A stretch of DNA of 64,000 nt from Marinirhabdus sp050859505 (GCF_050859505.1 NZ_CP193934.1:3224001-3288000); one strand, 5' to 3'; shown: positions 8,194 to 18,643, numbered from the stretch's first letter. Notes: generated from the sequence alone by a model not told the origin. Numbers and translations are program-made.

Positions 8194-9093
8194 TTGGAAA
8201 CAATTCTCACGATAAACAATCTCACCAAAAAGTTTGGTCCCATTACCGCTGTAAACGATCTCTCTTTCAGTATTGAAAAAGGAAACGTCTACGGTATTTT
8301 AGGCCCTAACGGAAGTGGAAAATCTACCACCTTAGGCATTGTCTTAAATGTAGTAAACAAAACCAGTGGCGATTATAGCTGGTTTAATGGAACACATTCT
8401 ACTCACGAAGCCTTAAGAAAAGTAGGTGCCATTATTGAGCGACCTAACTTTTACCCGTATATGACGGCAGCCCAAAATCTGGAACTCGTTTGTAAGATTA
8501 AAGGTGTGGATCCTTCAAAAATTGATGAAAAGTTGGAAGTAGTAGAATTACACGAGCGAAAGCACAGTAAATTCAGTACGTTTTCTTTGGGGATGAAACA
8601 ACGCTTGGCGATTGCTTCGGCATTACTAAACGATCCTGAAATCTTAATTCTTGATGAGCCTACCAATGGCTTAGATCCGCAGGGAATTCATCAAATTAGA
8701 GGGATTATCAAGGAAATTGCCAGCAAAGGAACCACTATTTTATTGGCTTCGCACTTACTGGATGAAGTTGAAAAAGTATGTACTCACGTTGTAATCTTAC
8801 GCAAAGGTGTAAGCCTCTACAGCGGCAGTGTAGAAGGAATGAACGCCAGCCACGGTTTCTTTGTAGTAGGTGCTGCTAACAAACAACAATTGCAAGCAGA
8901 ATTAGCTAGCAACCCAGCTTTTGGTGCTGTTAAAGAAGAAGGCGAAACACTTATTGCGTATTTGAATGCACCTATGGATGCTTCAGTATTTAACCAGCAA
9001 ATGCACGCCAAAGGGATTATACTTTCACACTTAGTGAAACGTAAAGAAAGCCTTGAAGAACAATTCCTAGAAATTACCAAAAATCTCAACTAA
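8194..9093 (+). CDS. ABC transporter ATP-binding protein (ABC-2 exporter type)
   Basis: 299 residues: Walker A GPNGSGKST at 37-45, signature FSLGMKQRL near 131-139, Walker B ILILDEPTNGLDPQG near 148-162, switch His in LLASHLLDEVEK. The ~80-residue C-terminal extension is usual for DrrA/CcmA-like ATPases. The start is TTG at 8194, chosen because the homologous part (TILTINNLTKKFG) begins immediately; no better start lies upstream. It stops 5 bases before the permease gene, so the two are one operon and probably one exporter or ABC-2-type regulator of unknown substrate. Confidence 0.92.
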   Translation: METILTINNLTKKFGPITAVNDLSFSIEKGNVYGILGPNGSGKSTTLGIVLNVVNKTSGDYSWFNGTHSTHEALRKVGAIIERPNFYPYMTAAQNLELVCKIKGVDPSKIDEKLEVVELHERKHSKFSTFSLGMKQRLAIASALLNDPEILILDEPTNGLDPQGIHQIRGIIKEIASKGTTILLASHLLDEVEKVCTHVVILRKGVSLYSGSVEGMNASHGFFVVGAANKQQLQAELASNPAFGAVKEEGETLIAYLNAPMDASVFNQQMHAKGIILSHLVKRKESLEEQFLEITKNLN

Positions 9094-9098
9094 CCGCC

Positions 9099-9935
9099 AT
9101 GCTACGATTACTCTCTATAGAATTACAAAAATTAAAATACAACCGTGCTGCCAAGGTAATATCTATTATTTACTTTGTGCTCATCACCTTTATTGCACTC
9201 ATCGCTTCCATAGAATTTAATATTGGAAGTGTAAATTTCAGAGTGGCAGATCAAGGGATTTTCAACTTTCCTTTTGTCTGGCATTTCAACACTTATATGG
9301 CAGCCATCTTAAAGATTTTCTTTGCCATCGTTATTGTTTCCATGATGAGTAACGAATATAGTTACCGAACCTTAAAACAAAATTTAATCGATGGGTTGAG
9401 TAAGAGAGAATTTGTATTGTCAAAGTTTCTCACTGTTATTGGTTTTGCCATTGTTTCCACACTATTTGTGTTTATAGTTTCGCTTATTTTAGGGCTTAGT
9501 TTTTCAGATTACAAAGAAGTAAGCATCATTTTTAGTGATATGGAATATCTTCTGGCGTACTTCATAAAACTGGTTGGCTTTTTTGCTTTCTGTCTTTTCT
9601 TGGGCGTTTGGGTAAAACGCTCCGCCTTTGCTATTGGATTTCTAGTAGTCTGGTGGATTGCTGAAAGTATTATCTACGGTTTACTAAAATGGCAGTTTTT
9701 TAAAGGAACAGATATTGCCGAGAACATTTCGCAATTCTTCCCGCTCTCCGCTATGAGTAACCTTATTAAAGAACCTTTTACACGTTTGGGAGGTGTGCAA
9801 TCTGCCGCAAACCAATTGGGCGAAGAATTTACTAAAAACTATGATGTACAACTAGTACCTGTCATCATTGTTTGTGCCTGGACGTTCCTATTTGTGTATT
9901 GGAGTTACGCGCTTTTAAAACGTCGCGACTTATAA
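9099..9935 (+). CDS. ABC-2 type transporter permease
   Basis: 278 residues with about six membrane helices (near 18-38, 70-85, 108-133, 150-168, 172-190, 250-270), the ABC-2 permease pattern. It opens MLRLLSIELQKLKYNRAAK, a cytoplasmic basic lead-in found in this family. It follows the ATPase gene by 5 bases, which supplies its energy partner. The substrate is not predictable from sequence. Confidence 0.88.
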   Translation: MLRLLSIELQKLKYNRAAKVISIIYFVLITFIALIASIEFNIGSVNFRVADQGIFNFPFVWHFNTYMAAILKIFFAIVIVSMMSNEYSYRTLKQNLIDGLSKREFVLSKFLTVIGFAIVSTLFVFIVSLILGLSFSDYKEVSIIFSDMEYLLAYFIKLVGFFAFCLFLGVWVKRSAFAIGFLVVWWIAESIIYGLLKWQFFKGTDIAENISQFFPLSAMSNLIKEPFTRLGGVQSAANQLGEEFTKNYDVQLVPVIIVCAWTFLFVYWSYALLKRRDL

Positions 9936-10009
9936 ATTAGAAGAACCTGTAAGCGCTGCTGTATCGTGAGTACTAAATATTCCTTATATTTAGCTACCAA
10001 TCACGAGTT

Positions 10010-12445
10010 ATGCAAAAAAGGTGCTTTTTTTTATTTCTTCTACTAGTCTCTATCCTCACCCACGCGCAACAAATAGGGCAATTTGCTCAATACAATGGTC
10101 AATATGACTATACCGGGCTTGGAAATACAATGAATCTCGTTGAAAACGGAGATACCGCTTGTATGATTCTTACTGAAAGTAGTGCAGATTTAACACTAGA
10201 GCCAGGACAAACAGTAGTAGCCGCCGCGCTGTATTGGGCTGGTTCTGGCGATGGAGATTTTGATGTGGAACTTAACGGAACTCCGGTTACTTCAACACGA
10301 GAATTTGGATTTGAGTTTGATAATGGCACTACTGTATACAATTATTTTGCTGCCTATGCCGATGTCACGTCCATAGTAAGTGCTGCCTTAAGTGGTACCT
10401 ACACCCTTTCAGAGTTAGACTTAACCGAAGCCATTCTACCTTTTTGTAGCGTAAATGGTGGAACAGCAACCAACTTTGGTGGTTGGGCCATGTATGTGAT
10501 TTACGAAGACCTCACCTTACCACTCAATCAAATTATACTATTCGATGGTCTGGAAGGCGTTTCAGCATCTAATTCCGAAATAAATATTCTTTTAGAAAAC
10601 TTAAACGTTTTGGATAATGCAGGAGCCAAAATAGGCTTTTTGGCCTGGGAAGGCGATCAAGGAATTGCTGTAAATGAAACACTCTCTATTAATGGAAATG
10701 TATTAAGCAATGGAACTTTGAACCCGGCCAATAATCAATTTAATGGTACCAACTCATTCACTGGATCGGATCAGTTGTTTAACATGGATTTGGATTTTTA
10801 TGCTATTGAAAATAATATAAATCCAGGAGATACCTCCGCTACCATACAAATAACGTCTGGACAGGATTTTGTGATGTTAAATAATATTATTACTGTTCTG
10901 AACGTAGAGCTACCAGACGCTACCATAGTAATAGACGATGCGTTTGGGGCAGATGCCTGTGGGGATCGTGATATTACCATAGAATACACAGTGTTTAACA
11001 TAAATAGTACGGGGGAGCTCCCGGCAAACACGCCCATCTCTTTTTATGCAGATGGCACCCTTGTTGGGCAAACCGCAACACTAGCAACACTACCAATTGA
11101 TGGTTCGGAAAGTGGCTCTATAGCGCTTACGATTCCACCAGGCATTCCCGCAGATTTTTTGTTGGTAGCTTCGGTTGACGATTCTGGAGGTGGTGTAAGT
11201 ACCGTAAATGAACTAGACGAAAGTAATAATCTTTTTTCTGTAGATTTTCACTTACAAGTGTTTCCAGATGCTTCAAACCTTCAGGATTTGGAACAATGTG
11301 ATGTTTTTGGAACCGAATTATTTAATCTGAATGATGCTACCCAAACTGTGACAGATGCAGACACCATTACATTTCATCTCACTGAAAACGATTCGCAAGA
11401 CAATATAAATCCAATCCTTACTCCTGAAGCATACGAAAACGAAGACAACCCGCAAACCATTTGGGTACGTGCCTCCAATCCAGACTGCTATACAACCAAT
11501 AGCTTTATAATTGAAGTGATCGTGTGCCCCTTGCCAGATGCTACTATCGCCATTACCAATACCCTTAACGCCTGCCGTTTACGCGACTTACCTGTTATGT
11601 ACACGGTATTTAATACGTTAGGTACGGCACCGCTTCCAGCAAATACACCTATTGCATTTTATCTTAACGGCATGCTGGTTGCACAAGCCGAAACTGAAAA
11701 TATAATTCCAGAAGGAGGCAGCGAGCCAGGTGTTTTAATCCTCACCTTAGCCGAAAATGTCCCCAACAACTTTACCTTACTTTTGGTAGTAGACGATGAT
11801 GGCACAGGGAACGGAGTTGTCTTTGAATTGAATGATACCAATAACGAATTTGAATTGAACGTTATTTTTGGCACCATCCCTCCTATTGGCCCACTACCAG
11901 ATCTTGAAGCCTGTAACGAAGGTTTTGAAAGGGCCACCTTTAACCTTGTGGAAGAATTAAATGACCTTATCTCCACAAACGCAGGAGATACTATTACCTA
12001 CTTTCTAACCGAAGAAGACGCCATAGCAAATACCAACCCTATTGAAGATCCAGAGCAATTTGTAAACACTACAGATCCACAAGAGGTCTTTGTACGCTTA
12101 GAAAATGACATCTGTTTTACTACGGCTTCCTTTGTGGTACGCACTATAAATTGTGAACCAGAAATCCCACAGGGAATCTCCCCCAATGGCGATGGCCTAA
12201 ATGATGTGTTTAAAATTGAGGGCTTACTGAATATATATGTAGATTTTAACCTGAAAATATATAGTAGACAAGGAAACCTAATTTATGAGGGCGGTAATGA
12301 CGATGGCCTTTGGGACGCTATTCCCAACACAGGGCTACTTCAACAAAACAAAGTAGTGCCTGTTGGAACCTATTACTATGTGTTACAGTTGAATAATCCT
12401 GAATATCCAGAGGCGTATTTGGGATATGTATATGTGAATTATTAA
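10010..12445 (+). CDS. Secreted multi-domain protein with type IX (type B) C-terminal domain
   Basis: 811 residues. A signal peptide (MQKRCFFLFLLLVSILTHAQ) is followed by a ~290-residue region of the DUF3344-like adhesin kind, then two CARDB-like repeats, each opening PDATI.I and closing with a short conserved Cys-containing unit (DLEQCD..., DLEACN...). The C-terminus carries ISPNGDGLNDVFKIEGL (near 725-742), the hallmark of the gliding-motility/CHU_C type B signal recognised by the type IX secretion system. Likely exported and attached at the cell surface. The repeats suggest adhesion, but no enzymatic motif is visible. Confidence 0.85.
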   Translation: MQKRCFFLFLLLVSILTHAQQIGQFAQYNGQYDYTGLGNTMNLVENGDTACMILTESSADLTLEPGQTVVAAALYWAGSGDGDFDVELNGTPVTSTREFGFEFDNGTTVYNYFAAYADVTSIVSAALSGTYTLSELDLTEAILPFCSVNGGTATNFGGWAMYVIYEDLTLPLNQIILFDGLEGVSASNSEINILLENLNVLDNAGAKIGFLAWEGDQGIAVNETLSINGNVLSNGTLNPANNQFNGTNSFTGSDQLFNMDLDFYAIENNINPGDTSATIQITSGQDFVMLNNIITVLNVELPDATIVIDDAFGADACGDRDITIEYTVFNINSTGELPANTPISFYADGTLVGQTATLATLPIDGSESGSIALTIPPGIPADFLLVASVDDSGGGVSTVNELDESNNLFSVDFHLQVFPDASNLQDLEQCDVFGTELFNLNDATQTVTDADTITFHLTENDSQDNINPILTPEAYENEDNPQTIWVRASNPDCYTTNSFIIEVIVCPLPDATIAITNTLNACRLRDLPVMYTVFNTLGTAPLPANTPIAFYLNGMLVAQAETENIIPEGGSEPGVLILTLAENVPNNFTLLLVVDDDGTGNGVVFELNDTNNEFELNVIFGTIPPIGPLPDLEACNEGFERATFNLVEELNDLISTNAGDTITYFLTEEDAIANTNPIEDPEQFVNTTDPQEVFVRLENDICFTTASFVVRTINCEPEIPQGISPNGDGLNDVFKIEGLLNIYVDFNLKIYSRQGNLIYEGGNDDGLWDAIPNTGLLQQNKVVPVGTYYYVLQLNNPEYPEAYLGYVYVNY

Positions 12446-12454
12446 TTTTTTTAA

Positions 12455-12553
12455 AACCGCTTATCAACTTCATATAGCCGGGAAGATATAATTGACATAA
12501 ACGGATTGAAATTACCTGAAGATAATTCAGCAACCTGGGAACTATATTTGTAA
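12455..12553 (+). pseudogene. 32-residue C-terminal gene remnant
   Basis: An open frame without a start codon, beginning right after a stop and ending REDIIDINGLKLPEDNSATW and four more residues before TAA. It reads like the tail of a protein, with nothing in frame upstream. It may be a decayed neighbour or insertion scar; chance cannot be excluded. The TATATTTG at 12543-12550 inside it also fits a -7 box for the next gene. Confidence 0.3.
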
Positions 12554-12581
12554 ATTAATAACCTTTCAAATAAATATTAAA

Positions 12582-13070
12582 ATGAAACTAATTATACTAG
12601 TGATAACATTTTTAAATGTTGGAATATTATTTGGACAAAAAGAGAATGAATTCTTAGACTACGGTTGTCATAAAGATGCCATGATGTATCAGGCTTGGGA
12701 AGCTGTGCAATCTAGTGAATACACTACGTTATTTACAGCAAAAGATAAGGGTTCAGAAAATAAAGCCTATTATCATTCAAAAATCGAAGAATGGAATGCT
12801 ACGGATCGTAATATCATTACTATAGGAGACTACACATTTAAAATTATTGAAGATAGTAACGATATAAAAAATCCATCAGACCTAAAACTCATAAAAAAAC
12901 GGTACGAACTAGATACGTATAATATAAACGACGGAACTTTAGTTAGGGTTGTCTATCATTCCAAGTATGATACTTATGACAAAATAGCGTATGTTTGTTT
13001 TTATCGGGATAAAGAATTTGGCTCTTGTAATTTCTTCGGGATTGCCGGCCCTTTATTTTTAGAGTATTAA
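12582..13070 (+). CDS. Secreted protein of unknown function
   Basis: 162 residues with an N-terminal signal peptide (MKLIILVITFLNVGILFGQ, cleavage probably near residue 19). The mature part is charged, with scattered Cys and aromatic residues (LDYGCHKDAMMYQAWEAV), and no family is recognised. A possible -7 box TATATTTG lies at 12543-12550, about 30 bases before the start. Probably periplasmic or surface-exposed. No operon partner. Confidence 0.65.
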   Translation: MKLIILVITFLNVGILFGQKENEFLDYGCHKDAMMYQAWEAVQSSEYTTLFTAKDKGSENKAYYHSKIEEWNATDRNIITIGDYTFKIIEDSNDIKNPSDLKLIKKRYELDTYNINDGTLVRVVYHSKYDTYDKIAYVCFYRDKEFGSCNFFGIAGPLFLEY

Positions 13071-13256
13071 CCCACACAAAATAAAGAACTAGAACACTTA
13101 TTACTAAATGTAATAGAATTAGTATCTGATACTTTCAGGGAAAAATTATTGATTTAGTATATTACGCATATTGAACAACAAAAAAAAATTACCTCCAACA
13201 GGCACCTATAACCTATTGCGATTCACCTTCCAAGCAGAAAAAAATCCTAAAATTTA

Positions 13257-14234
13257 ATGAACTCGATTTTAAAAAAAATAATAATTCAAACTACTAAAAA
13301 GTTTAAGGATACTAAAATGTCTCCTAAAGGAGATCCTTCTGAATATCAAATTGCAAAAAAATACCGCCAAGTTGTAATTTCCATTAAACGAAATATAAAG
13401 AATTTTATCCTTATCGTCATAGGGATTTTTTCGGCTTCCTTTGGTTTTAAGGGTTTTCTATTAACTAATGATTTTATAGATGGTGGAGCCACTGGAATTT
13501 CATTATTACTCGCTGCGATTACAGAAGTCCCACTATACCTCCTTATTATTGGAGTAAACCTGCCCTTCGTTATCCTTGGCTATAAAATCATGGGAAAACG
13601 ATTTGCTATTAAAACAGCCTTAGCCATTATCGGATTGGCACTTTGTGTCGCCATCGTTCCTTTTCCTAATGTTACAGATGATGATTTATTGGTGGCAATT
13701 TTCGGTGGTTTTTTTCTTGGAGCTGGGATAGGTCTTTCCATTAGAGGTGGTGCCGTTATAGATGGCACTGAAATTCTCGCTATTTTCTTAAGTCGAAAAT
13801 TCAGTACAACTATTGGCGACGTTATTATATTAATTAACATCGTTATTTTTTCTTTTGCAGCCTATATGCTTTCAATTGAAATTGCCCTCTACTCTATGAT
13901 AACCTACATTGCGGCTTCTAAAACTTTGGACTTTATAATTGAAGGTATTGAAGAATATATAGGGGTAACTATTATTTCTTCGCAAAGCAACCGTGTAAAA
14001 GAAATGATTATTGATAAATTAGGCCGTGGTGTAACTATTTATAAAGGCCAAGGTGGATATGTAAAAGATGGTGTTTCAAGAGATATGGACATTATTTATA
14101 CAGTAATTACACGTCTGGAATTAAATAAATTAAATACAGAAATAGAAAAAATTGAGTCCAATGCTTTTATTGTCATGAACAGCATAAAAGATATAAAAGG
14201 GGGTATGATAAAAAAGAGACCTTTAAAACATTAA
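13257..14234 (+). CDS. YitT family membrane protein (DUF161 plus DUF2179)
   Basis: 325 residues. Five to six membrane helices between about residues 45 and 225 are typical of YitT (GIFSASFGFKGFLLTNDFIDGGATGISLL, shown in part), and GGFFLGAGIGLSIRGGA lies near residue 152. The C-terminal soluble DUF2179 domain starts near IGVTIIS and includes GRGVTIYKGQGGY. Family members are inner-membrane proteins of unclear transport role. The N-terminal ~19 residues may be extra, since MSPKGDPSEYQIAKKY offers a second start. Confidence 0.87.
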   Translation: MNSILKKIIIQTTKKFKDTKMSPKGDPSEYQIAKKYRQVVISIKRNIKNFILIVIGIFSASFGFKGFLLTNDFIDGGATGISLLLAAITEVPLYLLIIGVNLPFVILGYKIMGKRFAIKTALAIIGLALCVAIVPFPNVTDDDLLVAIFGGFFLGAGIGLSIRGGAVIDGTEILAIFLSRKFSTTIGDVIILINIVIFSFAAYMLSIEIALYSMITYIAASKTLDFIIEGIEEYIGVTIISSQSNRVKEMIIDKLGRGVTIYKGQGGYVKDGVSRDMDIIYTVITRLELNKLNTEIEKIESNAFIVMNSIKDIKGGMIKKRPLKH

Positions 14235-14282
14235 CGCACGGTAAACAAAGGGTTCGTATTGGCATAAAAATTAATTGTTCTT

Positions 14283-15356
14283 TCAGCCCTCTTTATGAAC
14301 CAACTCCCAAAGCTCTACTTCCTCTTCAGAACGCCAATGCTGGTCTCTCTTTGTGTGTTTTGAGGCATTCTTCACTCTCTTTTTGAAACATCGCTCTAAT
14401 TGAAACCGCCCACCTTTGGCTAGTTCTGTTTCAATAGGATGGTCTGTTGCTACATTAGCAATTTTTGCCAGGTTGGAGAACAGGAGTACTAGTTTTCCTT
14501 CGGGCAATAGGTGTTGCTTCGCTGCTGCGAAGAATTCCGGGAATAAATTTTTATTGTAATAAATAGCTTCATCTATACCATCTAGATTTTGAGCTTGGGG
14601 CAGCCAAGGCGGATTAAAAACAATAAGTTCGGTCTGCTGCTTAAATTTCCCAAAGAGTGATGCCACATCCAACGTTATCTTTCGGGAAAGCTTGGTATCT
14701 CCCATAAACTCGGTTAAGCCTATTATGGCATTAGGGTTGGTATCTGTACCAAAAACCTTCTGAAACCCATGTTGCACCATTTGAAATGAAAGCATACCAC
14801 TACCAACCCCAATATCGATAGCGGTCTTTTTTGGGCCTTCATATCGTTTTAACCAATTATCAAAAAGTTCTAAATGATCAAAGCGTGTAGGGAAATAGGT
14901 TCCGTAATAGGGATGTACTTTATTTCGTAATACAGGAATAGAAATCCCATTCTCGTACCATTGCCAAGAGCTATTCAAGCCTTGTACCTGAGGGAAGGAT
15001 AATAAGAAATTAGTGTGTTCTGGATACAGTTTTTTAAGCCAACCAATTTCAGGGGCTTTTTTTACCACCAAAGTATGATCTATAACTTCTAAGAGTATGC
15101 GATTAGAGAGTTTACGATATGCCGCACGAAACTCACGTTGTTCCCTAAAAGATTGATTTGGAAACTTTTTTGTAAGATGAACCTTTAAAGATTTAAGAAG
15201 TGACAAACCATCACTATAAAACGCTGTGATTAACACTTGCTTATTGGCTTCTAGTGCTTCAATAGTAGGTTTCACATCGGTTGTGCGTGTAAATACTGCC
15301 ATGGCATTTCCAGGCTTGATAGGCGCTGGCTTGTTTACTTGAATATCTGAAATCAT
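14283..15356 (-). CDS. SAM-dependent methyltransferase with NPPW motif
   Basis: 357 residues. The second half has a Rossmann-type methyltransferase: motif I AIDIGVGSGMLSFQM near residue 179, the acidic end of strand 2 in FGTDTNPNAIIG, and the catalytic NPPW motif (VFNPPWLPQ). NPPY/NPPW motifs mark enzymes methylating N atoms of bases, glutamine or related groups. The N-terminal ~150 residues are a separate domain I do not recognise. It stands alone on the minus strand. The substrate is unknown. Confidence 0.8.
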   Translation of the reverse strand: MISDIQVNKPAPIKPGNAMAVFTRTTDVKPTIEALEANKQVLITAFYSDGLSLLKSLKVHLTKKFPNQSFREQREFRAAYRKLSNRILLEVIDHTLVVKKAPEIGWLKKLYPEHTNFLLSFPQVQGLNSSWQWYENGISIPVLRNKVHPYYGTYFPTRFDHLELFDNWLKRYEGPKKTAIDIGVGSGMLSFQMVQHGFQKVFGTDTNPNAIIGLTEFMGDTKLSRKITLDVASLFGKFKQQTELIVFNPPWLPQAQNLDGIDEAIYYNKNLFPEFFAAAKQHLLPEGKLVLLFSNLAKIANVATDHPIETELAKGGRFQLERCFKKRVKNASKHTKRDQHWRSEEEVELWELVHKEG

Positions 15357-15599
15357 TTTTTTGTTTGCTTTCGCATAAAAAGCAGCACTATTTTTTACTG
15401 ATTTTTATGCTTTAATGGGTCTCCTTGGAGCTTGAATTGTGGAATTTAAAGGTAGTCTATTTTGCGATGGCACCTTTGGAACAACAGAAGCTATCTAATA
15501 AAAAATCGTCGGAATTTTTTAAATCGGGAGTATCAACTAAAGTTTCGACTTCCGTTTATCTTTAGTGTGTCGATGAGCTCCACTTGATAAGCTGATTTA

Positions 15600-17918
15600 T
15601 TATTCCAACACATTCAACTTCGCGAATCGCAACAACAACTTCTTTAAACCTCCATTTTCGAAGTCTATTTCGGCTTTGGTGTCTGCTCCTACGCCTTCAA
15701 TTTTAGTAATTTTTCCCTTGCCAAAACGAACGTGCTCCACGGTTGTACCCACATTGAGATTTGCCTTGGTGGCATCAAAATTTTTATCGGTACTGCTAGT
15801 TACAGGTTTTAATCTTCTTAATTTCCTTAGTTGCTCGTCGGTAGGTCCTTTGGGTGGGGCACCTGTTGTTGGTTTCCGTAAACGGAGTTTACTGCGGTCT
15901 ACCTCATCAAATATATCGGCGTCTATTAAGGGTTTGTACCGATGCTCTGTGATGGGCGTAAGGTATTCTAAAAAGCTTTCGTCTATTTCTTCTATAAATC
16001 GGCTGGGTTCTGCGTCTATCAATTTTCCCCAGCGATACCTGCTTTGGGTGTAGGTGAGATAGGCCTGTTTTTCAGCTCTCGTTAAAGCAACATAAAATAA
16101 GCGACGTTCTTCCTCCAGCTCGGCTCGTGTACTCATACTCATCCCACTGGGAAAAAGCTCCTCCTCCATTCCCACAATGTATACATACGGAAATTCTAAA
16201 CCTTTCGCCAGGTGAACGGTCATTAACGCTACACGATCTTCATCGCCTTTGTCGTTGTCCAAATCGGTTGCCAGGGCTACGTCTTCCAGAAATTCAGCTA
16301 GTGATCCTGTAGTATCGGCTATTTCTTTTTGCTCTTCCACAAAATCGCGCATTCCGTTAAGCAGCTCTTCAATATTTTCAATACGGGCAATTCCTTCTGG
16401 GGTTCCGTCTTTTTTTAGTTCGGTAACCAAGCCTGTTTTTTTACTAACGTGCTCCGCAATTTCAAAAGCATTGTAGGTCTGATTCAAAACCTGGAAGCTT
16501 TCAATCATCGTCGTAAAATTCTGAAGTTTGGTCGCAGTTCCCTTGTTTATTTTAAGATCGATCTTACCAAGTGCTTTAATCACTTCAAACATAGAACGCC
16601 CATAATGATTGGCGGCTACGGTCAATTTTTCAATAGTGGTCTGCCCTATGCCTCTTGCCGGATAATTAATAACACGTTTTAAGGCTTCTTCATCCTTCGG
16701 ATTTAAGATTAAGCGCAGATATGAAATCACATCTTTTATCTCTTTCCGCTGGTAAAAACTAAGACCTCCATAAATTCTATACGGAATGTCCTTTTTCCGA
16801 AGTGCGTCTTCCATCGCTCTGGATTGCGCATTGGTACGATATAAAATAGCAAAATCGCCGTGTTTTGCCTGCTCGTTCATTTCGGTTTCAAAAATATTAC
16901 TGGCTACAAAACGCCCTTCGTCACCATCGGTCATCGTTCGGTTTACCTTAATTTTAGCACCTTCATCATTGGCAGTCCAGACAATCTTATCGAGACGGGT
17001 TTTGTTCTTTTCAATAATGCTATTGGCAGCACTTACAATATTTTTGGTTGAACGGTAATTCTGCTCCAGGCGGAATACTTTTACATCGTCATAATCTTTC
17101 TGAAAGTTTAAGATGTTATTAATGTTGGCTCCGCGGAAGGCATAAATACTCTGCGCATCGTCACCCACCACACAAATATTCTGAAAGCGATCCGAAAGCG
17201 CACGAACTATTAAATACTGACTGTGATTGGTATCCTGGTACTCATCTACCAATATATACCGGAAACGGTTTTGATACCTGGCCAATACTTCGGGGAAACG
17301 GGTTAAAAGTTCGTTGGTTTTTAGCAACAAATCATCAAAATCCATGGCGCCAGCTTTAAAGCATTTGTCAATATAGCTTTTGTAAATATCGCCCAATCTG
17401 GGCATTTTTGCCATGGCATCGGCCTCCTGTAATTCTGGGTTGTTTACATAGGCTTTATGAGTAATCAAGCTGTTTTTATAGCTGGAAATACGGGAATACA
17501 CCTGCTTGTACTTATAGACGTCTTTGTCCAGGTTCATTTCCTTGATCACAGCACGAATCACACTTTGTGAATCTTGTGTATCATAAATAGTAAAGTTGTT
17601 TGGATAGCCTAACTTATCTGCTTCAAACCGAAGAATCTTTGCAAAAACACTGTGAAATGTTCCCATCCACAGGTTTTTGGCTTCTGTACTCCCTACAATC
17701 TGGGAAATACGTTTTTTCATCTCACGAGCTGCTTTGTTCGTAAACGTCAATGCCAGGATATTAAAAGGATCTACGCCCTGATCCATTAAGTATGCGATAC
17801 GAAAGGTAAGCACTCGGGTTTTCCCCGATCCTGCGCCAGCAATTACAATCATCGCGCCATCTTTTTGTAGCACGGGCGCACGCTGGGCGTCATTTAATTG
17901 TTCTAAATATTCTTGCAA
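15600..17918 (-). CDS. UvrD/PcrA-type superfamily 1 DNA helicase
   Basis: A 3'-5' SF1A helicase acting in nucleotide excision and mismatch repair and in removing RecA or transcription blocks. All motifs are present: Q motif LNDAQRAPV, Walker A AGAGSGKT, Ia TFTNKAAREM, II VDEYQDTN, III GDDAQSIYAFRGA, IV QNYRSTKNIV, V VHLAKGLEFPYV, VI YVALTRAEK. The C-terminus has a Tudor-like VGTTVEHVRFGKGKITKIEG. The open frame runs on to 18065, but homology begins at LQEYLEQLNDAQ, so TTG at 17918 is the likely start (772 residues). Confidence 0.93.
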   Translation of the reverse strand: MQEYLEQLNDAQRAPVLQKDGAMIVIAGAGSGKTRVLTFRIAYLMDQGVDPFNILALTFTNKAAREMKKRISQIVGSTEAKNLWMGTFHSVFAKILRFEADKLGYPNNFTIYDTQDSQSVIRAVIKEMNLDKDVYKYKQVYSRISSYKNSLITHKAYVNNPELQEADAMAKMPRLGDIYKSYIDKCFKAGAMDFDDLLLKTNELLTRFPEVLARYQNRFRYILVDEYQDTNHSQYLIVRALSDRFQNICVVGDDAQSIYAFRGANINNILNFQKDYDDVKVFRLEQNYRSTKNIVSAANSIIEKNKTRLDKIVWTANDEGAKIKVNRTMTDGDEGRFVASNIFETEMNEQAKHGDFAILYRTNAQSRAMEDALRKKDIPYRIYGGLSFYQRKEIKDVISYLRLILNPKDEEALKRVINYPARGIGQTTIEKLTVAANHYGRSMFEVIKALGKIDLKINKGTATKLQNFTTMIESFQVLNQTYNAFEIAEHVSKKTGLVTELKKDGTPEGIARIENIEELLNGMRDFVEEQKEIADTTGSLAEFLEDVALATDLDNDKGDEDRVALMTVHLAKGLEFPYVYIVGMEEELFPSGMSMSTRAELEEERRLFYVALTRAEKQAYLTYTQSRYRWGKLIDAEPSRFIEEIDESFLEYLTPITEHRYKPLIDADIFDEVDRSKLRLRKPTTGAPPKGPTDEQLRKLRRLKPVTSSTDKNFDATKANLNVGTTVEHVRFGKGKITKIEGVGADTKAEIDFENGGLKKLLLRFAKLNVLE

Positions 17919-18184
17919 GTATGCTGAAATTAAAAATGAAATTGAACCCGAAAACGAGGTCAAATATAGAAGCTGAAAAGTACTGAATTTGACAGGAATT
18001 CCCTTGTGGAAATTGAAGAAATTATAAACAAGGGTACACCTATGATTGGGTATAGATTTTCGCATTTACTAATTAAAAACAAAGCTATCAAACCTATAAA
18101 TATCTGAAAATAAGCAAGTAAGAATAAATAAAAAATTACATTTATCGCCAACTTTGCTTTTAACAGCAACTAACCAAAACAATT

Positions 18185-18643
18185 ATGAAATATTTTTTTA
18201 CAATACTAGTATTATTTTCTTTTCTAACAATGTTTTCTTCGTGTAACAAAGACGACGATTCATCCCAAGAACCTGAAGCAGTAGTCTGCGAAATGTGGTT
18301 TGAAGGGGATCCCTGCGAAGCTATGATTACAAAATTTATTGGAGATTATGAGGGAGGAGCAGGTTTTTGCGGTACAGATTACGAATATACCGTTATAGCC
18401 ACTCCAAATGTTGTTAACGGAATAGCCATAGGGATTGCCAATCCTGGCCAGCCAGAAACGTATTTCTTTAATGCTGTACTAAAGAGTTCTACAGAATTTG
18501 ATATTCCTCTACAAGAAGTGGAGGCTAATGGACAAACAAGTATGTTATCTGGTGACGGAAACTTAAACGGCACTACGTTATCCTATCATTTAATTGTAGT
18601 AGGGGCTGGAGAATGTGATCACGTAGCTACCAAAATTAATTAA
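18185..18643 (+). CDS. Small lipoprotein of unknown function
   Basis: 152 residues. A lipoprotein signal (MKYFFTILVLFSFLTMFSSC) is followed at once by an acidic linker NKDDDSSQEPE, the arrangement of flavobacterial surface lipoproteins. The mature part has four further Cys (VCEMWFEGDPCEAM; AGFCG; GECDH), which may form disulfides. Its last bases are 47 before the next lipoprotein gene, so the two are probably co-transcribed. No family recognised. Confidence 0.72.
   Translation: MKYFFTILVLFSFLTMFSSCNKDDDSSQEPEAVVCEMWFEGDPCEAMITKFIGDYEGGAGFCGTDYEYTVIATPNVVNGIAIGIANPGQPETYFFNAVLKSSTEFDIPLQEVEANGQTSMLSGDGNLNGTTLSYHLIVVGAGECDHVATKIN

Noticed and set aside
4921..9093. Pairing of the MacB-type permease (4921) with the ATPase at 8194
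   Set aside because: They are 2 kb apart with unrelated genes between, and the ATPase gene is directly coupled to the ABC-2 permease at 9099.
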